A stretch of DNA of 15,454 nt from JANLQX01 sp031423635 (GCA_031423635.1 JANPFX010000142.1:1-15454); one strand, 5' to 3'. Counted from the first letter of the stretch, positions 5,671 through 13,021 are shown. Numbers and translations are program-made. Notes: generated by a model not told the origin, from the letters alone.

Positions 5671-6930
5671 CTACGGAAGGTACGGCTTGACGTCAACCGA
5701 CTCGAGCCCGGGAATCGTCTTGTTGCCGTCCTTGGTGTACTCCGCCACGGGGAACGAGAACGCACAGACGGCCGGGTACGTCGGCACCGCGCCACATTCC
5801 AGTTTTGCCTGATTCGGCCAAGCGGTCGTTCCGCGCACCGTCTGGAAGAAGGAGAACAGCGACGGTCCGGTGACCGCGATCTTCTTGGCCTTCATCCGGT
5901 TGGCATGCTCGGCCATCGTCATGATGCCCTGGACGCCAAGCACTCCGAGGCCGAGCGCACCGGGATCGATTTCGGCGGGCTTGACCTTGCGCACCGGGGC
6001 CGTGATGGCCTGGAGGATGGCGCGCTCCGGGGTGAGCTTGTCCGTTTGGGCGCCGGGGAATGCCCAGCCGATCAGGTCGTCGCCGGCAGCGGCGCGTACG
6101 TCCGCTCCGCCGCAAATGATGGTGGACAGCACCGGAATCTTGATCCCGAGCGAAGCACGTCCGCGGATCGTCCCGATGCATCCGGCATCGCCGTAGAGCG
6201 AGATCAACACCTCGGGATTGTCCTTCGAAGCTTCACGCATGAGGCCCTGATAGCCGGCGTCGGTCTCGTTGTCGCCGCCCTTCACCGTCTTGAAGGTGAT
6301 CCCGGCTTTCTTCAGCGATGCCTCGAGTGCAGCAACGGTGCCGGCAGTGCCGGGATTGTCGGCCGCGAGGATGCCGACGCTCTTGGCCTTGTAGTGAATC
6401 TTGGCGGCGGCCGCCGTGGCTGCCATGGAGGTGGCATTGCCTCCTCCGAAGAGCACCGCCTTCGCGGTGTAGTCACCCGGAAGGATCGGCAGGACACCGA
6501 AGACCGGGATTCCGGCTGCGTCGTAGGTCGCGTAACCCGGGAAGATGTCGAGGCCAAGGAGGATCGCATCGACCTTCTTGCCGACGAGCTCCTGGGCGCA
6601 AGCTGCTGAGGTTTCCGGCGAGGCCTTGACCACGCACGTCTCGAGCTTGATCTTGCGGCCACCCATTCCGCCGCGCTTGTTCAAGTAGTCGACCGAGCTC
6701 TGGGCGAAGGTGCGGATCTCCGGATAGTCCAGTCCTCCGGCCGCACCTTCGGTGTTCGTCATACCGATCGTGAACACCGGGCCGGTGGCCGGCTTCAGGG
6801 TCGGGAAGTTGTTGGACGGCGTCAGCTTCGCCTTCGTCGCTGCGTGTGCGGTAGGCGCCATCGTGGCGGAGACGGAGAGCGCGGTGAGAACGGCGATCGT
6901 TCGCACCGCGTTGCGTGTCGTGGGTGTCAT
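5671..6930 (-). CDS. Secreted substrate-binding protein of the Liv-type importer
   Basis: This is a type I periplasmic-binding-fold protein (Leu/Ile/Val-binding or Peripla_BP_6 type) that captures the ligand outside the membrane. With ATG at 6930 it has 419 residues and starts with a standard signal peptide: TPTTRNAVR, a hydrophobic stretch at 11-25, and a likely signal peptidase I cut after AHA (30). AAGGAG lies 11 bases upstream. ATG at 6957 or TTG at 6984 would add 9 or 18 polar residues in front of the signal and are less likely. There is no lipobox cysteine, unusual for a solute-binding protein of a Gram-positive. Three cysteine pairs can be proposed from spacing: 99/111, 251/273 and 379/389. 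Ligand specificity cannot be read. It sits between the kinase and the permease, and a triple 14-bp repeat lies upstream. Confidence 0.9.
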   Translation of the reverse strand: MTPTTRNAVRTIAVLTALSVSATMAPTAHAATKAKLTPSNNFPTLKPATGPVFTIGMTNTEGAAGGLDYPEIRTFAQSSVDYLNKRGGMGGRKIKLETCVVKASPETSAACAQELVGKKVDAILLGLDIFPGYATYDAAGIPVFGVLPILPGDYTAKAVLFGGGNATSMAATAAAAKIHYKAKSVGILAADNPGTAGTVAALEASLKKAGITFKTVKGGDNETDAGYQGLMREASKDNPEVLISLYGDAGCIGTIRGRASLGIKIPVLSTIICGGADVRAAAGDDLIGWAFPGAQTDKLTPERAILQAITAPVRKVKPAEIDPGALGLGVLGVQGIMTMAEHANRMKAKKIAVTGPSLFSFFQTVRGTTAWPNQAKLECGAVPTYPAVCAFSFPVAEYTKDGNKTIPGLESVDVKPYLP

Positions 6931-6987
6931 GGCTTTGTTCGCTCCTTGGTTGGTCATGGGAACTACTGGTGTTCGTTGAGACAAAAC

Positions 6988-7029
6988 GTTGCGGAGTGTC
7001 AGTTGCGGAGTGCGACTTGCGGAGTGTTA
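6988..7029. repeat. Three tandem 14-bp repeats upstream of the binding-protein gene
   Basis: GTTGCGGAGTGTCA, GTTGCGGAGTGCGA and CTTGCGGAGTGTTA follow each other exactly, with TTGCGGAGTG invariant. They lie in the 113-base gap between the kinase stop and the binding-protein start. Iterated direct repeats of this size can be protein-binding sites. No hairpin or promoter is evident around them. Confidence 0.85.
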
Positions 7030-7043
7030 CAGGCGGCGACGAT

Positions 7044-8096
7044 TCATGCGAACCCGAGCACGGTGCCCACGTCGAGATCGTCGACGGCGGTGAACGTGCG
7101 ACGGACCAACGCATCGAAGAGCGCGGCACCGCGCTCGTTAGCGGGGTCGATGGTGAGCAGGCTCGCCCCGAAGGACACGGCGTAGAAGAGCAGCCCTTCG
7201 AGGTACCCGTACCGGACGCCTTCGAGCGTGACGGCGTCGACTGGCACACCGGCCGCGTGCACTCCGTCGACGTAGCGCTTGATCAGCGCGTCTTCGTGCG
7301 CCCGGCGCATCTCGACGCTGAGGTTGTTGGCGCAGAAGTACACCAGATCGGTCGAGCCCGGTGCCTTCATACTCATCTGCCAGTCGATCACGGCGACACC
7401 GCCATCGTCGAGGAAGAACATATTGTCGAGTCGGAAGTCGCCGTGGACGATGGTCGAACGATCGTTGTAGTGGCTCTCGATCCACTCCGGGATGGTGACG
7501 ACGAACTGCTCGCACCACCGCAGGACCCGCTCGGGGAGTTCACCCTGGAAACGCTCCAGGAACAACGGCCAACCCATGTTGAAGGTGTCGCCGATCGTGA
7601 GGATCTGCGGATCGTCGAGGCCGGGCATCCACGTGAACGACGACAGCTGCGGATGCTCGAACCATGCGGCGTGATGACGAGCGAGCAGATCGATCGCCCG
7701 CTCGGCCTGATCCAACGTTGCGCCGGCAACGTGATCACCGGGCACCGCGGGAGCCAAATCTTCGAGCACCAGGCACGGCGGCTCGAGGATGTTGACCAGC
7801 GCGGCCGGAACCCGGATGTTCAGTTGCGGCGCGACGTCGCGGTAGAAGAAATGCTCGCGCTCCCACACCCGCATCATCTCGCCGATGAAGCGGCCGCCGG
7901 GATCGCCGGTGGGGAGCTTCACGATGACCGAAGACGGCACCGTAGGGTCAGCGGAGTGCAGGGTGACACGGGCCAACTCGCCCATGAAGCCATGGCCGGC
8001 ACCGATCGTTTCGACGTCGATACCGTCGAGCGCGACGCCCAGCGCCTCGGCCATCCATTCGACGGTGACGTCCGTCAGGGACTGCGGTGTGGTCAT
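7044..8096 (-). CDS. APH/CHK-fold phosphotransferase (small-molecule kinase)
   Basis: The protein has 350 residues in the aminoglycoside phosphotransferase and ecdysteroid-kinase-like superfamily. The probable ATP lysine is K60 (SVIVKLP), the hinge region is LVLEDLAP (109-116), the catalytic loop is VHGDFRLDN (217-225) with D220 and N225, and the metal-binding Asp is in VIDWQ (D238). All key residues are intact. Such enzymes phosphorylate a hydroxyl of a small molecule; known substrates range from aminoglycosides and choline to ecdysteroids. Its place between the oxygenase and the transporter suggests it acts on an imported compound or a cleavage product, not on antibiotics, but this is inference. 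ATG at 8096 has GGAGG ten bases upstream and overlaps the stop of a mini-ORF (ATGA). Its own stop overlaps an ATG that opens a six-codon frame (M-N-R-R-R-L, 7027-7047). Confidence 0.85.
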   Translation of the reverse strand: MTTPQSLTDVTVEWMAEALGVALDGIDVETIGAGHGFMGELARVTLHSADPTVPSSVIVKLPTGDPGGRFIGEMMRVWEREHFFYRDVAPQLNIRVPAALVNILEPPCLVLEDLAPAVPGDHVAGATLDQAERAIDLLARHHAAWFEHPQLSSFTWMPGLDDPQILTIGDTFNMGWPLFLERFQGELPERVLRWCEQFVVTIPEWIESHYNDRSTIVHGDFRLDNMFFLDDGGVAVIDWQMSMKAPGSTDLVYFCANNLSVEMRRAHEDALIKRYVDGVHAAGVPVDAVTLEGVRYGYLEGLLFYAVSFGASLLTIDPANERGAALFDALVRRTFTAVDDLDVGTVLGFA

Positions 8097-8185
8097 GGCG
8101 CGACGACCTCCGTCGGGACACCCGCAGTGCGAGCAGTGAAGCGCCGCGGAGCGGCGCAGCAGCAGACAAGCAGTGTCGTGGGCAT
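8093..8185 (-). CDS. Mini-ORF (30 codons) coupled to the kinase start
   Basis: ATG at 8185 to TGA at 8093-8095, which overlaps the kinase ATG as ATGA. The peptide begins MPTTLLVCCCAAPRRFTAR. The part CAAPRRFTAR matches CASPLRFAAR of the mini-ORF before livG, and the underlying DNA shares 15 of 16 bases (8128-8143 with 3502-3517). Unlike the liv mini-ORFs it does not overlap the upstream gene, and no strong ribosome site precedes it. The kinase gene has its own GGAGG, so coupling is not required here. Confidence 0.3.
   Translation of the reverse strand: MPTTLLVCCCAAPRRFTARTAGVPTEVVAP
8128..8157. repeat. Dispersed GC-rich repeat with hairpin
   Basis: TGCGAGCAGTGAAGCG (8128-8143) matches TGCGAGCAGCGAAGCG at 3502-3517 and 3588-3603 with one change. 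It runs into GCGCCGC (8141-8147), GGA, GCGGCGC (8151-8157), a perfect 7-bp hairpin. All copies are intergenic in the same operon. Confidence 0.6.
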
Positions 8186-8206
8186 CGGAGTTCTCGACCT
8201 TCGCTG

Positions 8207-8237
8207 TTCTCGGTGGGTTCTCGGTGGGTTCCCGGGG
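8207..8237. repeat. 11-bp tandem repeat just after the oxygenase gene
   Basis: TTCTCGGTGGG occurs at 8207-8217 and 8218-8228, followed by a decayed third unit (TTCCCGGGG) that abuts the oxygenase stop codon. The function is unknown; slippage is a sufficient explanation. Confidence 0.75.
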
Positions 8238-9593
8238 TCAGTCGGCGACGGTGGCGTTGACCCAGCTGCCGTGGAAGCCGAAGGGCACCCGCGGAAGGTG
8301 GACGGATGCGACCGGTTCATCGCTCATTGTCGAAGCGTCGAAGATCACGCACTCGCTGTGCTCGGTGTTGGCGTCATAGACGTAGGTGATGAGGTAGCCG
8401 TCGTCCTCGTTCTTCGCCCCTGCTGCCGGCACGAACACCGGCTCACCCGGTTGGCGGCCGAGGCCGACGTTGACCTGAGAGCGCACGCCGGTCTCCTGGT
8501 CGTACTTGAGCAGCATGCCCGAGGAGCTCTTGGCGTTCTCGAAGTTCATGTCGACGTCGAAGCCCATGAGGTAGCCGAAGCGGTGCTTGAGGCCGATGCG
8601 GCTGTCGGGAACGCGTGGGAAGTCGGCCGGCTGATCGTCGATCTGGCGCTCAGCGACGGTGCCCGTCTTCGTGTCGATGGTCCATCGGTAGAGCATCGGG
8701 CTCGGGAAGTCCATACCCCCGTCGCGCCACACGTGGCTCATGCGTGCGACGTCGATCACGATCTTGTCGCCGTCCTCGTAGGCATTGAGCGGATGGAAGA
8801 CGTAGCAGGGGTTGATGTCGTACCAGACGACCGAGCTGTCGTTGCCGTTGCGCGGCATCACGCCGAGCCGGGCCGGGTAGTTGTCGTCCCAGCGGATCGG
8901 CATGTCGCCGCGAAGCGCCAGGTCCATGTCGAACACGGCGGGGAGGTCCATGAAGATGATGTGGTTCTGCGTGACGTTGAAGTCGTGCATCATCGTCGGC
9001 CCGCCAACCGTGATCTCCTCACGCTGCACGAGCTGACCGTCGGCTGACACGCGCAGGTAGGTGAGATACGGCGCCATGGCGGAATAGCCGAAGGCCAGCA
9101 ACTCGCCGGTGACCGGGCAGATCTTCGGATGAGCGGTGAACGATCCGGTGAGCTTGCCGCCGAAGTCCGTAGCACCAACAGTGTTCAGCAGACCGTCGAG
9201 CACATAGGGGAAGTGACCTTCCTCCAGCGCCATGATCTTGCCGGAGTGGCCGATCACGTGGGTGTTGGCCTTGGAGGACTTCATGTCGAGCGCCACCTCG
9301 AGGTCCAAGATGTTGAGCTGCGGGTTGCTGATGAACGGCGTCTGCACGTAGCGGTTGCGATACCACTCGGCCTTTCCGTCGCGGAGGCGCACACCGTGGA
9401 TCATCCCGTCGCCGAAGAAGGGATGGTCGCTCATACCGGTCAACGGGTTGGCGCCATTGCGAAGGTAGCGGCCGTCGAGCTCGGCGGGGATGGTTCCCGA
9501 AACACGAAGGTCGGTCAGGGTCTGCTCCACCTGCACAGGAGCTCCGTTGCCAAGCAAGTGCGATGGGCGGGAAACGTCTTCGGTGATCGACAT
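8238..9593 (-). CDS. Carotenoid cleavage oxygenase (RPE65 family)
   Basis: These are non-haem Fe(II) dioxygenases that split a C=C bond of carotenoids, apocarotenoids, stilbenes or phenylpropenes into two carbonyls. The 451 residues fit the bacterial family. The four iron-binding histidines are all visible: H155 (FTAHPK), H203 (MMHDF), H267 (VFHPLNAY) and H441 (GFHGSW). The second-shell acids are plausible in LEEGHFPY (E124 or E125) and GEPVFVP (E384). The N-terminal segment GRYLRNGANP and the GDGMIHGVRL stretch are typical of the seven-bladed propeller entrance. There is no signal peptide, so it is cytosolic or membrane-associated. ATG at 9593 has GGAG six bases upstream. It is the first gene of the operon, about 150 bases below a TTGACA promoter with an embedded TetR-type operator. 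The sequence does not settle which olefin is cut. Confidence 0.93.
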   Translation of the reverse strand: MSITEDVSRPSHLLGNGAPVQVEQTLTDLRVSGTIPAELDGRYLRNGANPLTGMSDHPFFGDGMIHGVRLRDGKAEWYRNRYVQTPFISNPQLNILDLEVALDMKSSKANTHVIGHSGKIMALEEGHFPYVLDGLLNTVGATDFGGKLTGSFTAHPKICPVTGELLAFGYSAMAPYLTYLRVSADGQLVQREEITVGGPTMMHDFNVTQNHIIFMDLPAVFDMDLALRGDMPIRWDDNYPARLGVMPRNGNDSSVVWYDINPCYVFHPLNAYEDGDKIVIDVARMSHVWRDGGMDFPSPMLYRWTIDTKTGTVAERQIDDQPADFPRVPDSRIGLKHRFGYLMGFDVDMNFENAKSSSGMLLKYDQETGVRSQVNVGLGRQPGEPVFVPAAGAKNEDDGYLITYVYDANTEHSECVIFDASTMSDEPVASVHLPRVPFGFHGSWVNATVAD

Positions 9594-9750
9594 GGGAGTC
9601 TCCGGTTCGTGTTGGGGGGTATTCGGTTGTACGTGGTTTGCTCTCGTCGGAAGACCGAGTGCTGACAGCCCGACTGCGCTACCGCCTCACTCCTCACGCT
9701 GCGGGGAGTGGACCGGTCTCGCGTGGGGCTGTAGTGACCTACGGCATAGC

Positions 9751-9778
9751 AATTTACCCACCGTAAGTTGTTTGTCAA
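9751..9778 (-). promoter_or_regulatory. Promoter of the oxygenase-transporter operon
   Basis: On the minus strand TTGACA (9778-9773) is followed after 16 bases by TAAATT (9756-9751). Transcription would start near 9744 and leave a 5' leader of about 150 bases. The leader contains a possible hairpin, CACTCC (9688-9693) with GGAGTG (9705-9710). The stretch 9594-9862 holds no convincing gene. Confidence 0.55.
9754..9766. promoter_or_regulatory. TetR-type operator 1 (TTAC-N5-GTAA)
   Basis: TTACCCACCGTAA lies almost wholly between the -35 and -10 boxes of the oxygenase promoter, the classic position for a repressor. Outer symmetry (CAA on one side, TTG on the other) extends the palindrome. It has the same arm and spacer layout as the site in the tetR/SDR promoter region. 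Confidence 0.6.
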
Positions 9779-9862
9779 GTCGAAACAGGGATGCTCGACG
9801 GAGGGGGTTTCGACGCCACCGCCTTCCGACCGGGCGGGCGCGCACGTCCGCCGATTCGGCCG

Positions 9863-10555
9863 TTACTTGGCGGGGCGTTCGGGGACGACGCCCGCAAACC
9901 CGGACCACAACAGGTCCGCCAATTGCTCGGCAACCCGCTGGGCCGGCTCGTCGGACTCGGTGATCCACCACAGTGAGACCATGTTCAGCAGACCGACCAC
10001 GCCGTAGGCCCACGTCAGGGCCACGGACGGATCGAGCCCGGCCGCCTTTCGCCACGCGGCGATCTGGTCGGCCATCGGCTTGGCGGACTGTGCGGCGAGA
10101 AAGAGGGTTCGCTGCGGCATCTCTTCCGACGCCCCTCCGGTGACGAACAGGAAGAGCTCCCGGTGCGCCGCGAGCGTCTCGAGGCTCGACTGGATCATCG
10201 CGACAAGCTGCGTGCGCCCGGTGCGGCGCGCGCCGATCGCCGTAGCGGAGGCTTCCATGAGCCGGTCGGCAAGGCGTTGCGCCAACGCGTCGGAGACCTC
10301 GGTGCGCTTTCCGACGCGCGCGTAGACGATCGGCTTCGTCACACCGGCCTCACGGGCGATCGCTTCGATCGACACGCCCGCCCCGTACTGGGCGATGGCG
10401 CGTTCAGCCGCGTCGAGGACGCGCTCGCGGTCGACCACGTGCTGACGCCCGGTCGGGCGACCGGGTCGGCGCCGTACGCGATCCATCAGCGATTCACCGC
10501 GGCGGACATCGCACTCCATCGATTGGTCATCGTGGTCCCGACTTTCCCTGGTCAC
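9863..10555 (-). CDS. TetR-family transcriptional regulator
   Basis: The longest form has 230 residues. An N-terminal helix-turn-helix at about 62-82 (SIEAIAREAGVTKPIVYAR) follows DRERVLDAAERAI, the first TetR helix. The C-terminal part is helical, as expected for a ligand-binding dimer domain. The start is uncertain: GTG at 10555 is the longest, while ATG at 10519 or 10486 would give the shorter N-terminus usual in this family; none has a good Shine-Dalgarno. The gene is divergent from the SDR operon across a short gap that contains a TTAC-N5-GTAA palindrome, the normal setting for autoregulation. A second palindrome with the same arms lies in the oxygenase promoter. I infer a repressor of both operons that is released by the substrate or a product. 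Confidence 0.9.
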   Translation of the reverse strand: MTRESRDHDDQSMECDVRRGESLMDRVRRRPGRPTGRQHVVDRERVLDAAERAIAQYGAGVSIEAIAREAGVTKPIVYARVGKRTEVSDALAQRLADRLMEASATAIGARRTGRTQLVAMIQSSLETLAAHRELFLFVTGGASEEMPQRTLFLAAQSAKPMADQIAAWRKAAGLDPSVALTWAYGVVGLLNMVSLWWITESDEPAQRVAEQLADLLWSGFAGVVPERPAK

Positions 10556-10573
10556 GACATGATGCCATAGTAC

Positions 10574-10586
10574 TTACCGCCAGTAA
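10574..10586. promoter_or_regulatory. TetR-type operator 2 in the tetR/SDR divergent promoter
   Basis: TTACCGCCAGTAA, with one more base pair of symmetry outside (C at 10573, G at 10587), sits in the 56-base gap between the divergent genes. Candidate -10 boxes overlap it: TAAGAT (10584-10589) toward the SDR gene and TACTAT (10572-10567, minus strand) toward tetR. A bound regulator would block both directions. Confidence 0.65.
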
Positions 10587-10611
10587 GATATCGCCGACCC
10601 GGGAGACCCCG

Positions 10612-11367
10612 ATGCACGACTTGTTCAACCTGTCCGACGACGTCGCCGTGGTCACGGGTGCGGGTCGGGGCATCGGCGAGGGAATCGCCACCACCCTGGC
10701 CGATGCCGGTTCGGCCGTCGTCTGCGCCGCCCGTCGTCTCGACGAGATCGAACGCGTGGCCGCCGGGATTCGTGAACGCGGCGGTCGGGCCGTCGCAGTC
10801 GCCACCGACGTCACCGACAAGAACGCCGTCGAGGCCCTCGCAGCCGCTGCGGTCAACGAGTTCGGGCACCTCGACATCTGGGTCAACAACGCCGGTGGCT
10901 CGCCCATCCAAACGCCGCTGACCGAGCTCGACCCCGAGGAGTGGGAGGCGACGCTGCGCCTCAACCTCACCGCCGTGTGGGTCTGCACGACCACGGCGGC
11001 CCGTCACATGCGAGACGGAGGACGAGTCGTCAACATCTCCTCCCGTGCTGCGGTGATGAACGTGCCGGGGAGCGGCCACTACGCAGCGGCGAAGGCCGGG
11101 GTGAACTCACTCACGGTTTCCTTCTCCAAGGAGCTCGGACCGCGAATCCGAGTCAACTGCATCATGCCGGGGGCGGTACCGACCGAGATCATGATGAAGG
11201 CCATGAAGCTCGAGGACACCGACCTCCCGAGACTGGAGAAAATGCTCCGCCTACCAATGCGACGCCTCGGCACCCCCGAAGATCTCGGTGCCGCCGTGCT
11301 CTACTTCGCCTCACCCGCCTCCAGCTGGGTCACCGGCCAGGTTCTTTCCGTCGACGGAGGCCTGTGA
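10612..11367 (+). CDS. Short-chain dehydrogenase/reductase (FabG-like)
   Basis: A classical SDR of 251 residues, the standard length. The cofactor motif TGAGRGIG is at 15-22, D66-V67 contacts the adenine, NNAG is at 92-95, N118 is the structural Asn, the catalytic Ser is in NISSRAA (143 or 144), and Y157-x3-K161 completes the active site. A basic pair R41-R42 after the second strand favours NADP(H). It interconverts an alcohol and a ketone or aldehyde on an unknown substrate. Start ATG at 10612 has GGGAG six bases upstream. It is the first gene of the plus-strand operon, directly downstream of the TetR operator, and its TGA overlaps the next ATG by one base (TGATG), so the two are coupled. 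Confidence 0.95.
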   Translation: MHDLFNLSDDVAVVTGAGRGIGEGIATTLADAGSAVVCAARRLDEIERVAAGIRERGGRAVAVATDVTDKNAVEALAAAAVNEFGHLDIWVNNAGGSPIQTPLTELDPEEWEATLRLNLTAVWVCTTTAARHMRDGGRVVNISSRAAVMNVPGSGHYAAAKAGVNSLTVSFSKELGPRIRVNCIMPGAVPTEIMMKAMKLEDTDLPRLEKMLRLPMRRLGTPEDLGAAVLYFASPASSWVTGQVLSVDGGL

Positions 11368-12395
11368 TGTCCAAGTCCTCTGTGAATCGCAAAGTGGTGC
11401 TGGCGCGCCGTCCCACGGGTACGCCCGTCGACGCCGACTTCGAGATCGTCGACGAACCCGTCGCGCCGGTTGAACCGGGCCATGCACTGGTCCAGGTCGA
11501 TGTCGTCGGAATCGACGCGTTCATCCGAACGGTGCTCGACGTGGGCGCCTATCACGGCACGGCGAGCCTCGGCGCGGCGATCGTTGCTCTTGGCGTTGGG
11601 CGAGTTCTCGAAAGCACCGACGACGCGCTCGCCCCCGGTGATCACGTGTTCGGGCCGCTCGGCGCCCAGCGCTTCGCCACGCTTCCCGCTGGCGCGTTGC
11701 GCAAGCTCGACGTGAGCGACATCGACCCGACGGCCTATCTCGGTGGACTCGGTCTCACCACCGGGATGACGGCGTACTTCGGGATCTTCGAAGTCGGTGC
11801 CGTACAACCGGGTGACACCGTGGTCGTATCGGGCGCGGCCGGCGCGGTGGGATCGATGGCCGGACAACTCGCCCGCTTGGCCGGAGCGACGAAGGTGATC
11901 GGCATCGCCGGAGGACCGGAGAAGGTCGCCTACCTGACGGACGAACTCCACTTCGACGCAGCGATCGACTACAAGAACGAAGACGTCGGCGCCCGATTGC
12001 TCGAACTCGCACCCGACGGGATCAACGTGTTCTACGACAACGTGGGCGGTGACATCCTCGACGCCGTGCTGATGCAGATCGTCGAGGGGTCTCGGGTCGT
12101 CATCTGCGGAGCGATCTCGCAGTACCAGAACATGGACGACGTGCGCGGGCCCCGGAACTACCTCAAACTTGCCGAGCGCCACGCCCGCATGGAAGGGTTC
12201 GCCGTCACCCACTTCCACGCGCAGTTCCCCAAAGCCGAAGCCGCGCTTTCCTCGTGGCTTGCGTCGGGCGAACTCGTCATGCATGAGCACTACGAACATG
12301 GGGTCGACAATTTTCCGGCATCGCTGAGGCTGCTGCTCAACGGTGGCCACCACGGCAAGTTGTTGCTCCGAATCTCCGAAGCCGCATCACGTTGA
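11367..12395 (+). CDS. Zinc-free MDR oxidoreductase 1 (PTGR/CurA-like ene-reductase)
   Basis: The protein has 342 residues in the medium-chain dehydrogenase/reductase superfamily. The layout matches the NADP-dependent PTGR/CurA branch: opening RKVVLARRPTGTP (8-20), the nucleotide motif SGAAGAVGS (155-163), AGGPEKVAYL (181-190), DYKNED (201-206), YDNVGG (223-228) and RHARMEGF (271-278). No catalytic or structural zinc cysteines are present. EK and DYK are where this branch holds the 2'-phosphate of NADPH. Known members reduce the C=C bond of alpha,beta-unsaturated ketones and aldehydes. I start at ATG 11367, which has GGAGG six bases upstream and overlaps the SDR stop; a longer open frame reaching back to 10941 only overlaps the SDR gene. 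The likely role is reduction of unsaturated carbonyl intermediates. Confidence 0.92.
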   Translation: MSKSSVNRKVVLARRPTGTPVDADFEIVDEPVAPVEPGHALVQVDVVGIDAFIRTVLDVGAYHGTASLGAAIVALGVGRVLESTDDALAPGDHVFGPLGAQRFATLPAGALRKLDVSDIDPTAYLGGLGLTTGMTAYFGIFEVGAVQPGDTVVVSGAAGAVGSMAGQLARLAGATKVIGIAGGPEKVAYLTDELHFDAAIDYKNEDVGARLLELAPDGINVFYDNVGGDILDAVLMQIVEGSRVVICGAISQYQNMDDVRGPRNYLKLAERHARMEGFAVTHFHAQFPKAEAALSSWLASGELVMHEHYEHGVDNFPASLRLLLNGGHHGKLLLRISEAASR

Positions 12396-12426
12396 ACTCC
12401 ACCCGCTACCCACACCAAGGAACGAT

Positions 12427-12939
12427 ATGAGCAGCGAACACGTCGACTACGAAGACCTCACGACCATGCGACTCGACGATGAGGCGCTCCGCGCGCTCGT
12501 CGAGCCCGGAGGCGAGTGCATCTTCAACTGGACCACGACCGACGGCTACCCCGTGGGCGTCGTCGTTGCCTATGTGTACCGCAACGGCAAGTTCTGGACC
12601 ACGTGTGCCGACCGACGCAAGCGGGTGCCGGCGCTGCGCAAGCGCCCACAGTCCGGCATCGTCATCAACCGCAACGGCAAGACCGCGTCGTACAAGGGCG
12701 ACTCGATCGTGCACGCCAACGGGGACCCCGGCTTCGACGAGCTCAAGACGTGGTTCTACGCCACGCTTTCCGGTGTCGCGGCCGCGCCCGAAGATGCCTA
12801 CCGGCGCGCCTTTGCGAAGTTCCTCGACTCCCCCCACCGCGTGATCATCGAGACCGACGCCCGCCTCGTGGTCGCGTTCGACACCATGAAGTTCGCCGCG
12901 TTCACCAACGAAGCGATCGCCGCAGGACACGCCGGCTGA
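12427..12939 (+). CDS. PNPOx-like split-barrel protein (FMN/F420 type)
   Basis: The protein has 170 residues with the pyridoxamine 5'-phosphate oxidase-like split-barrel pattern: GYPVGVVVAYVYRNGKFWTT (40-59), ADRRKRVPALRKRP (61-74) and the strand GIVINRNGKTASYKG (77-91). This superfamily binds FMN, haem or coenzyme F420. In actinobacteria many members are F420-dependent reductases, but the cofactor cannot be assigned here. ATG at 12427 follows AAGGAA; an upstream in-frame ATG at 12343 lies inside the MDR gene and is rejected. It is in the same operon, 31 bases after MDR 1. It may carry out another redox step or protect against a reactive intermediate. Confidence 0.85.
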   Translation: MSSEHVDYEDLTTMRLDDEALRALVEPGGECIFNWTTTDGYPVGVVVAYVYRNGKFWTTCADRRKRVPALRKRPQSGIVINRNGKTASYKGDSIVHANGDPGFDELKTWFYATLSGVAAAPEDAYRRAFAKFLDSPHRVIIETDARLVVAFDTMKFAAFTNEAIAAGHAG

Positions 12940-12945
12940 ATCGAC

Positions 12946-12965
12946 GGCGACCACCGGCTGTCGCC
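12946..12965 (+). other. Hairpin between the split-barrel gene and MDR 2
   Basis: GGCGAC (12946-12951) pairs with GTCGCC (12960-12965) around an eight-base loop, seven bases after the stop codon. There is no T-run. It may be a processing or 3'-protection hairpin inside the operon mRNA. The rest of the 82-base gap shows nothing else of note. Confidence 0.3.
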
Positions 12966-13021
12966 CCGGGCCTCCGCAGTGACATCATCGATTTCTTGAT
13001 CCACACGAAAGGTCCGAGCAC

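Noticed and set aside
6915..9047. A 710-codon open frame on the plus strand
   Set aside because: It lies antisense to the binding-protein start, kinase and oxygenase genes, whose motifs and catalytic residues are intact on the minus strand. Its translation has no recognisable domain; it is a GC-driven shadow frame.
9515..9778. An 87-codon minus-strand frame in the oxygenase leader
   Set aside because: It begins inside the promoter (-35 side) and overlaps the oxygenase start out of frame, and its translation shows no family features.
10941..11366. N-terminal extension of MDR 1 back into the SDR gene
   Set aside because: The extension is out of frame with an intact SDR and low in order. ATG at 11367 has GGAGG at a good distance and the protein then aligns with MDR family N-termini.
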